Positions 1-9,566 of a DNA stretch of 64,000 nucleotides are shown one piece after another; position 1 is the stretch's first letter, and each line of letters starts with the position of its first letter. Origin of the DNA: Lasiosphaeris hirsuta (taxonomy: Eukaryota; Ascomycota; Sordariomycetes; Sordariales; Lasiosphaeriaceae); contig JAUKUA010000006.1 of the NCBI GenBank assembly GCA_030549175.1, positions 3,844,001 through 3,908,000 of the forward strand, in the 5' to 3' direction. The position numbers were made by a program, and so were the translations under genes. Below the pieces are notes generated by a model. That model was given only the letters and a program-made list of their open reading frames with translations. It was not told the DNA's origin and made no database searches.

Positions 1-1106
1 CATGATTCCGGGCTTGACGCTGGGTCGGTCTGGTGGCCGAGCTGCGGCAGGGATGCCCGTTGAACTCAAAACGGTTAGTTATCAGCTGCAGCTCATCGTC
101 ACACCAGAAGGCGACGGAAGCGGGGTGGTGCTTTTCGCCATCTCAGATCGTAGCCAAATCGTTCAAGCGGTGATGGTATCTTTTGGATATAGCTTTGAAG
201 AAAGGGTGCTATCTCAAGGCCCCGCTAGTTTTCTTTCTCTTGTTTCTCTCAACGGGTGCAAGTTGTTAGCAGCAGCGGTTAACCATTCTAACCTTTGCCC
301 CATCTTGGATAACAAAAAATGGGATTCAGATGGAGGGGGTCGTATCTGCCGGTACCCGCGGATTTTGACAAATCAACTCTGATCTCATCCGATGAGGGAG
401 AAGCCAAGATGGGATCTTGGGGAAAGTCACTAACAAACAAGGCAGGGAACATATGCCCGCATGATCGGCAGTGCGTCCGCCTCGGGATGTGCTTCTGCAT
501 TGTCAATCTGCGTGCATTGGCCCCTGGGGGGCTCCTGCTGTTCAGGAGATAGATTGTCGGATACGATACGTAATTTCTACCCCTGGCGCCCTGGTCAGTC
601 GTGCCGTTGGTCAACCAACCCCACCGTCTCCTCCCTGCGTGTCTCACTTCTACGCGAGACAAGCTTGAACAAGTCAACAAACAACAAGCAAGACATTTGC
701 CAGCCATCCGCTTTTTTGTCGGGGGCAACTTACACTGGGTACAATTGAACGATGCAAGTCTTCGGACTTGCTGGCAGACAAACCAGAAGACTTGATCTTG
801 GCGATAACGAGGACTGGTAGGCCGAATTCGAAATCAATGTCGACGACGTGATATGTTGCCCGTTGATTCCACGATGAAGTCTCGCGTCCAGAGGGATCCA
901 GTCCCGAGACACCTAGTACTATCCGCACGGCTTCCATGCACGTACTACTGGTAAAACAGATTCAAATAACAAATGCAAGACATACGATACCGAGACCTGT
1001 GGCCGGTAAACGAATCTGAATGAGACAAAGGACGTTGGCGTAATACCAAACAACGTGCTGTACCACTGCTTACACAACGTGCCACAGGCCACTAGGCCCC
1101 CTCCAC
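1..1106. other. No convincing gene
   Basis: Several short open frames overlap here on both strands. None shows a recognisable motif, a consistent splice pattern or a signal peptide. It is the left flank of the RiPP cluster. Confidence 0.5.
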
Positions 1107-1983
1107 TCAATGAATCCACTTATTATCCGTCAACCGATGCTCCTCCGCCCAGGCATAAATGGCGCCAAAGTCCTTACACGTGTGGCGGTATCCCCAGCCG
1201 GTGCTGCCCGTGTCCTCGGGCGCGAGCCACTCGAGCGTCGTGTCGGCCGAGCACATGATGCCCTGGCGCAGGTAGTCCCAGCAGTGCATCAGGTGCGGCA
1301 CGTTGACGTCGTCGAGGTTGCCCGACCGGGCGGCGAAGTAGCCCGCTCGGGTCATGTACTATGCATTTCGTCATTGTTAGAATCAGGGGGGGGGGTTGTT
1401 GTCGAGGGGGACAGGGGATTACCAGGCAGTGCAGCTGGTGGAACATGCTGATCATGGCGTGCTTGTCGCCCCGCGCTGACTTGTCTAGCCGTGGCAGATC
1501 CGGCAGGGTGGTTTGGTTGTTGATGATGACAAATCCTTTGCCCTCTGTGGGAGATGGGGTTAGTTCCTGGGATCAAGGGGGTTTGTTTTGGTACTTGCTT
1601 GGAATCAAGGCAGTCCAGGCATCGTCAACCACGGTGCTCGGATCGGCCCCGTAGAGGGTCTCGAAGCGGAAAATCTCGGTACGGATGTGCTCCGGGGGCA
1701 GGAGCCCCATATTCTGGTCGGTTGAATCTAGGGATTGCTTGTGATGCGGAAGGAGGAAAATTGCGGTAAATAACGACAGAAGCAGGATGTTTGAAATGGC
1801 AAGAAGAATGGTGAGGAATGATAGACTGAAACGAGTCAGGAAGCTCGGGCAGCTCCGTCCCGGAGATGAGCGAGACGGCGAGCTCGCCTCGATGAGATGC
1901 TCTTTTTCTTCCTCCATGAACTGAGTGCTGGAGGACCTTGATGTCAATGAACTCTGGTCATCTCTGTCATGGTAGTGATCCAT
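1107..1983 (-). CDS. UstYa-type oxidase 1 (DUF3328)
   Basis: UstYa-family proteins are membrane-anchored oxidases that cyclise or otherwise modify the core peptide in fungal RiPP (dikaritin) pathways. Three exons fit: 1983-1599, 1544-1423 and 1358-1107, summing to 759 nt (252 aa). A single membrane helix lies around residues 50-72 (LSFLTILLAISNILLL). The two family signatures are present: HQLHCL at the end of exon 2 and HCWDYLRQGIMC in exon 3. Intron 1 (1598-1545) begins with GCAAGT instead of GT; only this donor joins ALIPK to GKGFV in frame, where family members have the same motif. Intron 2 contains a 10-base C run (G on the + strand, 1386-1395). The gene is transcribed away from the candidate precursor gene at 2415. 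The family is near certain; the substrate is inferred from the cluster. Confidence 0.88.
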
Positions 1984-2414
1984 TGTTGGGGGCGATGCCG
2001 ATAAGCAGTGAGCAAGGCCCTCTGGTGGTGTTGACTCGGGTTTCGAGCGATCTCGTTTCCAATGGTGAAATGAGAAACGCCTACGAGGGACCTAGGTAAC
2101 CACTAATTCTAGGGCGTGAGCCAACTTGCCGCGGCCGGACCACTACACTACCTTGGCTTGCACATGGGAGCGCGCGCATTAGTTGCGCTTAGGATGCGCC
2201 AGTTTCCGCCAGGCGCGGCGCAAGAAGCACACTTCTTTGCGCTAGATCAGACGGCCATGCGCCAGAACACATGCACCGTCGCGCCGCGCCTCGGAAAGGC
2301 GCTTGCTATGGTGAAAGGTCATGTCTATCGGATTCGGCCGACTCATGACGGCGGTCGACATTCGTTTGGTTTCCACCCAGCAAATGTATTTCGACCGCTA
2401 TCGCCAAGTCCACA
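1984..2414. promoter_or_regulatory. Divergent intergenic region of the RiPP cluster
   Basis: This 431-bp gap lies between UstYa gene 1 (-) and the candidate precursor gene (+), so it should hold both promoters. It is rich in GCGC-containing words (about 2169-2290, including TGCGCTTA and ATGCGCC). These resemble the GGCGC motifs upstream of other cluster genes, but the exact 8-mer TAGGCGCA is absent. An open frame at 2116-2418 has no recognisable features and is not called. Confidence 0.3.
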
Positions 2415-2834
2415 ATGAGAAGCTTGACTATCGTTTTCATGGCCGTGTGCCTACACTCTGCCGTCGGCTGGGCAGCACCATCACAGGTATGGCTTCTTCG
2501 GGAGAGAGCGGTTGAATTCTCTCTATTGACATGCAGTCAAAAATAAGGGGCATGCTGGGATTGTTCCCGTCGAGTTGCAAGACAGCGCCGTAAGTTGGCC
2601 CCCGACGGGGCTTGTATTAAAACGAAGACACTAATATCTATATAGTGTGAGCATTTTTTCCCCTTTCTCCCCTTTTGCCCTTCACATGCATATCAATCAA
2701 CTGTCTCACAACACCAGAGGCTGACCTTGCCGTATCAGAGTAAGCAAATGGACAACGGAAGGTTAATTAGGTGTATTGCTTAATCCTGCTTCCAAAACAG
2801 TGATTTGGCGGATCTTCATGAGTTCGACAAATGA
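2415..2834 (+). CDS. Candidate RiPP precursor: short secreted peptide, four small exons
   Basis: From the ATG at 2415 the first 24 codons read as a strong signal peptide with a hydrophobic core (LTIVFMAVCL) and an AAP-type cleavage region. Proposed exons are 2415-2486, 2548-2589, 2720-2739 and 2801-2834, giving about 55 aa. Donors are GTATGG, GTAAGT and GTAAGC; branch-like sites (TTGAC, CTTAAT) are visible in introns 1 and 3. The mature part would be short and acidic. No Lys-Arg Kex2 sites and no repeated core are seen, unlike ustiloxin or phomopsin precursors. It sits between two UstYa genes, where a precursor would be expected. The 3' acceptors of introns 1 and 2 are uncertain, and an alternative frame for exon 2 exists. 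It could instead be an unrelated small secreted protein or a chance model. Confidence 0.33.
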
Positions 2835-3177
2835 AATTTAATATTGCGATGATATGGGATCTCACTGGCAGGAACTCTTTGTACATGATAGCTTGGAATG
2901 GCAGTGGGAATGACTCAGTCTCGATTATTAGCCCGCTTGCACCAATGACCCTAATTAGCAGCCAATAGGCAACATTTAGACCTTTCGAACTGCATTTTTA
3001 GCCCCCCGGGAAGGGACAGTAATTGTCGTCTCTACCTTAACCCTCAAACTGCATTCTTCGTTCAATCTATTTTGTCATGTTACAACTCAAATTACCTGGT
3101 ACCTACCTCCTCCCTGAAGCTATTACCGGTAGGTATCAAAAAAGGGCTCCAGGTCACAGTTTGCACAACTAGATCAA
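2835..3177. other. Intergenic, nothing recognised
   Basis: An AT-richer stretch between the candidate precursor and the 3' end of UstYa gene 2. No open frame, repeat or RNA gene is recognised. Confidence 0.5.
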
Positions 3178-4121
3178 TCAACCCGCAAACCCCCGGTTCT
3201 CCCAAACCCATTCCTGAATCCTCTCAAAGTCGCGGCACTTTTTCTTGATGTTGAAGTCACTCCTCCCCGAAGGCTTGTGAGGATCCTTCTGAAAGAGAAC
3301 GGGGGTCACATCGGCGGTGCACATAATGGCTTTGCGGACCGTCTCGATACAGTGATCAATGTGGCCCCTGACAATCTCCTGAGGGGCGCGGAATGCTGTG
3401 ACATTGCTGTAGTCGTACTCGTCGCGATATGTGTATTGTCTAACAAGATTCTGCACAAGGTTAGCTGATTCATTGTTAGCATGGCTGGGGAGTCAACTTA
3501 CAAGACAGTGGAGCTGATGGAAAACATCCAGGAAGCCCATGACGTCGCCGCCGTACTCAGGCGCGACATGGATGTAGTCGCTGGCAGGAGTCTTGTTTAG
3601 TGCGACTAGCTCGGCTTCGGGTAAGTGAATCATCGGTACTATCTCCATGTCAGCACAGCTCTGGTAATCTGGTCATTTCAGCAGAGGTTCAACGCACCGC
3701 GCCACAGCTTGATCCATGACTCCTCAATCTCTGGCGTCGGATGGCCGCGATACGGTGAGGGCTGCATCAGATGGTTTTGGGCCATGAACTCGACGTAGCG
3801 CAAGTCCTCGGATTCGAGATAGGGCGCTGGCGGCAAGAGTTAGCGTTGTCCTGAACGAGGGCGTTGGCACTTGCAATATGGCGACAGCTGTCTCGCGCAA
3901 GCCAAATCGCTTGGATAGTGCAATTTGACGACGTAGGCCGCCAAGAAGAGAATTGTGAAGGATTGAAGGACGAAAACGAGTGGGTGTGACAGGAGACGTA
4001 GACCCCTGCTCGTGGAGGCTGTCGTTGGAGAGGCATCGTTATCCGACTCATCATCGCCAACAGGGTCATACTTGACGGGGGGAGAGGGGCGGGAAGCAAA
4101 GAGGTCCCGGAGAGGCTTCAT
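3178..4121 (-). CDS. UstYa-type oxidase 2 (DUF3328)
   Basis: A second UstYa-family oxidase, presumed to modify the cluster peptide. Four exons fit: 4121-3875, 3826-3698, 3638-3502 and 3450-3178 (786 nt, 261 aa). Start ATG 4121 was chosen because the upstream in-frame ATG adds only nine residues with no feature. A membrane helix lies around residues 48-68 (LVFVLQSFTILFLAAYV). HQLHCL ends exon 3 and HIDHCIETVRKAIMC lies in exon 4. Intron 1 (3874-3827) again begins with GCAAGT; it gives the family-like YSPYLE junction, whereas the nearby GT donor puts exon 2 out of frame. The other introns are GT-AG. It is divergent from the OPT transporter gene. Confidence 0.88.
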
Positions 4122-4420
4122 TTTGGCGGAAGTGACCAAATCGCACAAGATTATTGCTGAAGCATGGCGCTCTTTTCAGATTCAAAACAGCACTAAGAAG
4201 TGGTGGCAAGGGATGAAGCTCTAGTTGGTGCCCCGGAATTATTGCGCTTAAATTGGTGCGCCCTCTCCGTGTCTCGGCACCATGCAGGCCGGGCAGGACA
4301 TGACCTCACTGCATTTCCTTTTTGGATCAGTTCATTTCCCTCTTGGATTAAAGATGATTGCAATGCCAGATCCGATCGAATATTGCGCTTTCACCCTGAA
4401 GAATCCCAAAGTGCAGGACC
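4122..4420. promoter_or_regulatory. Divergent promoter region (UstYa 2 / OPT)
   Basis: A 299-bp gap between divergently transcribed cluster genes. It contains ATTGCGCTTA (4241-4250) and GGTGCGCCCT (4255-4264), near matches to the complement of the TAGGCGCA word found elsewhere in the cluster. A regulatory role is inferred only from position. Confidence 0.3.
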
Positions 4421-6748
4421 ATGAGCTGTGATAGCAGCAGCGATGACGACTTGGACTCGCTGCGCTCCAGCTTTCAGCTGGACGAGGGCTCGACATCGAC
4501 ATCAGCACCAGTCGAAGAGGCGAAATCCCTCCTCAAACACCACCACCCCGCCCCTCTCCCAGACGACCATGACCAAGGCATCGACCCCCGGCTCAGGGAC
4601 TACCCCATCCCGCTGGTGGCCCAGACAGTCGACCTCGAGAACGACGAGACGTGCGTTCCCCTTATCCGACCCTCCCAACCCAACTAACAAAGCGCCAGCG
4701 AGCCCCTCCTGACCATCCGCTTCTGGATCCTATCCACCTTCTGGGTCACCATCGGCTGCTCCATCTCGTCCATCTACTACTTCAAACCCTACACAGTCCG
4801 CCTCTCCGGCTACGTAGTCCAGCTGCTCTCACACAGCATGGGCCGCGCCATGGCCTCATCCCCCCTATCCCGTCTCAACCCGGGCCCGTGGGGCCCCAAG
4901 GAGCACGCGCTCGTGGTGGCGGCGTACTGGGGCAGCACGTACACAGCCTACGGACTGGGCCCGCTATCGGCGCTGGAGCTCTACTACGGCCGGCGCATGT
5001 CCGCCCCCTGGGCCATCCTCTTCCTCGCCGCCACCCAGCTCACGGGCTACGGCTTCGCGGGGCTGTACCGCAGCGTCCTCGTGTACCCCCCCGCCATGTA
5101 CTACCCCGGGGTGCTACCCAACGTGGCCCTGTTCCGCGCCATGCACCGGGGCGGGACCACCAAGGGGTACCCTCCGCTGCGGTTCTTCTGGCTCGTGGCC
5201 GCCGCCGCGTTCGCGTACCAGTGGCTCCCGGGGGTGGCCGTGCCGCTGCTGGCGTCGCTGCCGCTGCTGTGCTACCTTGGGGCCGGCGACTGGCGCGCCT
5301 TTCTCCTGGGGAGTGGCCGGCACGGGTTCGGGCTGCTGGATGTGTCGCTGGACTGGAACTACGCGTCGTTCCTGTCGCCGCTATACACGCCGCTGTGGGC
5401 CAACGCGAACCGGTTTGCCGGCGCTGCCGTGGCTATCTGGCTCGTCTACCCGCTGGCTTATTTTCTTGATGTTGGTGGCGCCCGTATGTTTGCGCCCATG
5501 AGCTCTGGCACGTGGGATGCGCGCGGCGAGCGGTATGATATTGCGCGTATCTTGACGCCGGCGTTTGAGCTTAATAGGACGGCGCTGGAGGAGTACTCGC
5601 TGCCGCACTGGTCGTTTAGCTATGCCATGCACTTCTTCTGGGGCTTCGCCGCGTCGACGGGCGTGTTGGCGTACGCCCTGCTGTTCCATGGGAGGAAGGC
5701 GTGGGAGAGCATGACGGCCGGGAACGGGAGCAGCCTGGCCGACGAGAGCGACCGAGACCCCTATCTCGCGCTAACGGCCCACCTGCCGCGGGTCCCGCAC
5801 TGGTGGTACGGCGCGCTCCTAGCTGCGTGCCTCTGCGCAGCCACGGCTCAGTTGTACGGGGGCGAGATGCAGCTGCCGTGGTGGGGACTGCTTCTCGTCG
5901 TGTCGGTCTCGGCCGTTTTCACCCTGCCCAGCGGCATCCTGTTCGGCTTCACCAACATCCAGATCGGCATGGACTACCTCGCCGAGCTGCTCGCCGGCTT
6001 CCTGTTCCCCGGCAAGCCCATGGCCGTGCTCGCCAGCACCGTCTACGGCCGCCAGGTGCTCGAGCAGTGCCTTAACCTCGCCAGCGACATCAAGTTTGCC
6101 TTTTACATGAAGATCCCCGAGCGCGCGCTGTTTGTCGCCCAGGTCTACGGCACCGTGCTGGGCCCCATCGTCAACTGGGCCTGCATGCGTCTGATCATCG
6201 ACTCGCAGGGCGAGAGGCTAAAGGGGGAGGATCCGTCGGGCGCGGTGGAGTGGAAAGCGCTGCGGACCAAGAACTTCTACTCGCTGTCCGTCATCTGGGG
6301 CGTCCTTGGCCCCCGCGCCTTTTTCGGCCCCGACTCGGCCTACCGCTGGGTGTGCTACGGCTTCCTGTTCGGGCCGCTGGCTATCATCGCCGTGTGGCTG
6401 GTGCACCGGGCGCGTCCGGGCTGGCACGTTGACGAGCTGGTCAACCCCGTTGTCATGTTCAGCGGGGCCGCCTTGTTCCCCGTGTACCCGACAACGAATC
6501 TGACTTCGTCCATGGCTGTTGCTGTGGTGTGTATGGGCTACGTTTACAGGTATCATGCCGAGTGGTTTAGCAAGTATAATTATTTGCTTGGCGCTGGCCT
6601 CGACTGTGGCACACAGCTGGTACAGGTGGCTGTGATATTGGTGGTTGGTCTGTTGGGGTTGAGGATGCCAAACTGGTGGGGGAATGATGGCGTTGCCGTA
6701 GACCGGTGTTTTCCGCCCGCAGACTTGCCTCCCAATGCATTGAACTAG
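4421..6748 (+). CDS. OPT-family oligopeptide transporter
   Basis: A proton-coupled oligopeptide transporter family protein of 759 aa, the usual size for fungal OPTs. Exon 1 is 4421-4650, the intron is 4651-4698 (acceptor GCGCCAG), and exon 2 is 4699-6748. The N-terminal 75 residues are acidic and cytosolic-like, followed by more than ten hydrophobic helices. Family landmarks are LNPGPWGPKEHA near residue 135 and FTNIQIGMDYLAELLAGF followed by FPGKPMA in the central loop. Its place among RiPP enzymes suggests it moves the peptide product, a precursor fragment or a shunt peptide. Dikaritin clusters usually have MFS or ABC transporters, so an OPT here is unusual. The ATG at 4838 opens a long frame but lies after two predicted helices and is not the start. 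Confidence 0.88.
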
Positions 6749-7130
6749 AGGCACGAACTAGATGTATAATATTTGATGAATTATTTCGCATTATCTTCTT
6801 GCTTTTTCTTTCCATGACAGCTGTAGCTTTGCATTCGGCGTGTCGAATCTGAGAATTGTTTACTAACCCCTTTCAGCCCCTTTTAGCCCCTTCTTATTCT
6901 CGCAGGCGCTACCACCGAACGACCATGCTATATCCCGCTTACACACAGCGAAGCGCGCACGCAAAAGACCGAATTAGAAGGCTGGCGCAGGCGCCAACGG
7001 TAGCTAGCCCACTAATAGTATATCATGTCGTGCTCCCAACACTCCAGCGCATGTACCTTTTCCCCTTCACGACCATCTTGCCAGTACCTCTTGACATCCT
7101 TGCTCTCCCCCGCTACCAATTCCGCTCAAA
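6749..7130. promoter_or_regulatory. Upstream region of the methyltransferase
   Basis: A 382-bp gap holding the 3' region of the transporter and the promoter of the methyltransferase. A GC-rich near-palindrome TGGCGCAGGCGCCA lies at 6983-6996. It contains the GGCGC word seen upstream of other cluster genes. Confidence 0.3.
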
Positions 7131-8024
7131 ATGGCCGCCGAGGACAAAGAAGCCAAAGTAGCCGAGCTCCTCTCGCACACCCTCGCCCACAAATCGCACG
7201 AGTCCCTGATCTGGCTCCCGCGGTACCGCCACCGGCTCGCCATCACCAGCGCCTGGTCCATCGCGCCGGGCAGCCACGTCCTCGACATCGGCTGCGGCCA
7301 GGGCGAGTCCTCACTAACTCTAGCCGTCGAGCTGGGCCCATCAAGCCGCGTCACAGGCATCGACACGGCCTCCATCGACTACGGCACGCCCTACACAATC
7401 CGCGCCTCACAATCCCACATGCTCGCCTCGCCCTACGGCAACCGCCTCGCCTTCGCCCAGACCGACGCCGCCACCTTGCTCACGGTCCCGCACGCCTTCG
7501 CCGCCGCCACCCTCTGCCACTCCCTCTGGTACTTCCCCAGCCCCGCGAGCGTCGACGCCCTCTTCGCCACGCTCGCCCGCGCCAACATCCCCCGTGCTTA
7601 CGTCGCCGAGTACGGCTTCCGCGCCGGCGCCCCCGACCAACTCCCGCACCTGCTCGCCGCGCGCACCTTTGCGCTGTTCCACGCCTACGTCAGCGAGGCT
7701 GCAGACCCCGGCGAGGCCTACAACGTGCGCACTGCCCCGGACGTGCAGGCCATCATTGGCGCCGCGGGCGCCGCTGGGTACCGGGTTGTCAGGGAGGGCG
7801 TGATCACCCCCGGCCCGGACTATGCGGAGGGCGGGCTCGAGGTTAGGCATGCCGCTGGGGAGAAGTTTGCGGCTTCGGTGAAGGAGAAGGGGTTGGCGCC
7901 GGAGAAGGAGGCCGAGGTTCTGGCGCTTGCTGAGAGGGTTAGGGAGGCGGTGCGCGAGGTGGGCCGAGACGGGTTGGTTCCGTCGATGGATGTTTGGTGG
8001 GCTGAGTTTGGGTTGGGGGAGTAG
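7131..8024 (+). CDS. SAM-dependent methyltransferase (UstM/PhomM-like role)
   Basis: A class I methyltransferase of 297 aa in a single exon. SAM-binding motif I is VLDIGCGQGESS at about residues 46-57, followed by the acidic loop VTGIDTASIDYG. The overall pattern (LWYFPSP, AYVAEYGF and a C-terminal MDVWWAEF) resembles small-molecule methyltransferases of fungal RiPP clusters. Its likely role is N-methylation of the cyclised peptide, inferred from context. The coding sequence is strongly GC-rich at third positions, like the transporter next to it. Confidence 0.82.
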   Translation: MAAEDKEAKVAELLSHTLAHKSHESLIWLPRYRHRLAITSAWSIAPGSHVLDIGCGQGESSLTLAVELGPSSRVTGIDTASIDYGTPYTIRASQSHMLASPYGNRLAFAQTDAATLLTVPHAFAAATLCHSLWYFPSPASVDALFATLARANIPRAYVAEYGFRAGAPDQLPHLLAARTFALFHAYVSEAADPGEAYNVRTAPDVQAIIGAAGAAGYRVVREGVITPGPDYAEGGLEVRHAAGEKFAASVKEKGLAPEKEAEVLALAERVREAVREVGRDGLVPSMDVWWAEFGLGE

Positions 8025-8098
8025 GGGTAGTTGTAGAGTATCTCACTTTTGATTTCTTGCCGTGTTTGGAGCGGTTCACATTTCCTTGGTTACAGTGG

Positions 8099-8202
8099 AT
8101 GCTGTTTGCAGCTCAGTGGCTCCTGTTTCAGCTCAGTGGTTGCTGTTTTCAGCTCAGTGGTTGCTGTTTTCAGCTCAGTGGTTGCTCTTTGCAGCTCAGT
8201 GA
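8099..8202 (+). repeat. 21-bp tandem repeat, five units
   Basis: Five head-to-tail units (8099-8119, 8120-8139, 8140-8160, 8161-8181, 8182-8202) share the core TTTCAGCTCAGTGG. Units 3 and 4 are identical; unit 2 is one base short. It lies just downstream of the methyltransferase stop, probably in the 3' UTR or the promoter of the next gene. Translation gives a seven-residue repeat (QLSGCCF), but no start with a signal peptide and no Kex2 site supports a gene. Confidence 0.9.
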
Positions 8203-8303
8203 TCAGTACTGTTACCTCCCTCCGGTCGGTGCGCTAAAATTGCAAGTGCAAAATGCCAAGTAAAGCCTTGTGGGCGCTCCCTGCTTGCGACAACGCCGAA
8301 CTA

Positions 8304-8311
8304 TAGGCGCA
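8304..8311 (+). promoter_or_regulatory. TAGGCGCA motif upstream of UstYa gene 3
   Basis: An exact copy of the 8-mer TAGGCGCA, 209 bp upstream of the UstYa 3 start codon. The same word occurs before the tyrosinase (12076) and UstYa 4 (14496). Possible site for a cluster regulator; no regulator gene is visible in the window. Confidence 0.3.
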
Positions 8312-8519
8312 CCACTCATGGACCAGGGATATGCTATGAATCCACCAAGGACTGCATGTACATGTACGGTGCGAAACGCACCGTCTATCGAGACTACAAG
8401 ACCCTCCCGGCGACTTTCCTTCTCCCCCCCCCCCCCCCTCCTTCTGCCAAGCTCCCGAGTCCCATCCATCAATCCAGGGGATTCCCACCGAGCGCTGAAC
8501 CGTTGTTGTCACAAACGCC

Positions 8520-9461
8520 ATGATGGACGCACCAAGACATAGTCTCGAAAGTTATGACGCCAGCTCACACCTCAAGTCAGAAGATTGCGAATTTGAAGCA
8601 GCCAGTCTCCTTCGGCCGCGCTCATTGTACTACATGCTCCGCAAGCAAAAGACGTCAAGATGGAGCATCATGGCCATATCTTTGCTGGTTCTCCTCTTCC
8701 TCTTGGGCGCCGTGTCACTGGCTAGCCTCGTCATCTACTCCCGATCCTCGCTGCAGCCATGGCGCCATCTCGACTTTCACCCGCTGGAAGAAGTAAACGG
8801 GCTGGTGCCGCCAGTGTCGGTCCACCCCGTCGTCTTTGGCCCCGACCCGCTTGTAACGCCGGACCACAAGACAGCCGCATCGGCCAATGCTAGCGATGAG
8901 TACTGGCTCTCTGCTGTCCCACGTAACAACTGCCCTTCTCCATGAGGTGAGATAACGATTGGACACTCGGCTAACTTTGTCGACAGTGGGCAATGGATTC
9001 ATTGCTGTGGAGGAGCCTTTGCAACACCAGCTTCCTCCCCCGATAAGGTACAAGGGAAAGAACGTGTACTCAGTAGCTGTCTTTCACCAGCTGCATTGCT
9101 TGGTAGCCCCGGTCCCAAACCGCCAGCGTGCAATGACTTGGCACTGACCTTCTCCCAGCACACCATCATGGCAAGCTACAACGCATTGGCAGCAGCAGAC
9201 GGTGTCATGAAGCCGGAACACAGCCATGCCGGCCCCACGGACAAGATCAGAAGAAGCGGTCCTCACGGCCACATTGACCACTGCTTCCGCTACCTGCGAC
9301 AGTCGCTGCTCTGCTGCGGCGATACAGCACTGGAGGGGCAGGACCCTAACTCGGATGACCCGGCGACGGACGGGACGGGGGCCATCCATTTGTGCAAGGA
9401 CTATGAGGGCATCAAAAGGTGGGCAGAGGAAAGGAGGTTGGTGGACAAGCACAACTTGTGA
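8520..9461 (+). CDS. UstYa-type oxidase 3 (DUF3328)
   Basis: A third UstYa-family oxidase. Exons 8520-8922, 8987-9102 and 9159-9461 sum to 822 nt (273 aa). A membrane helix lies at about residues 48-72 (SIMAISLLVLLFLLGAVSL). The family motifs are HQLHCL at the exon 2/3 junction and HIDHCFRYLRQSLLC in exon 3, with a C-terminal HLCKDYEGIKRWAEE segment. The intron 1 choice restores the family-like WLSAVPLGNGFI. A second ATG directly follows the first, so the start is ambiguous by one codon. A 15-base C run (8424-8438) lies in the 5' region. Confidence 0.87.
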
Positions 9462-9566
9462 ATACTAGTACCTAGTTAGCTATTACCCGAGATGAAAATG
9501 ATTGCTATCTAAACAATCAATAACCACCTCTATCTCTTCTATCCCCTCCATCTCCTCCGTCCCTTC

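Noticed and set aside
4651..5469. 272-codon frame overlapping the OPT gene
   Set aside because: Shadow frame that begins inside the intron; the OPT frame has conserved motifs and helices.
7025..7846. 273-codon frame overlapping the methyltransferase
   Set aside because: Arg/Pro-rich shadow frame in GC-rich coding DNA; the methyltransferase frame has SAM motifs.
8057..8263. Open frame over the 21-bp repeat as a RiPP precursor
   Set aside because: No signal peptide and no Lys-Arg sites; several other frames are equally open, which is expected for a repeat unit that is a multiple of three bases.
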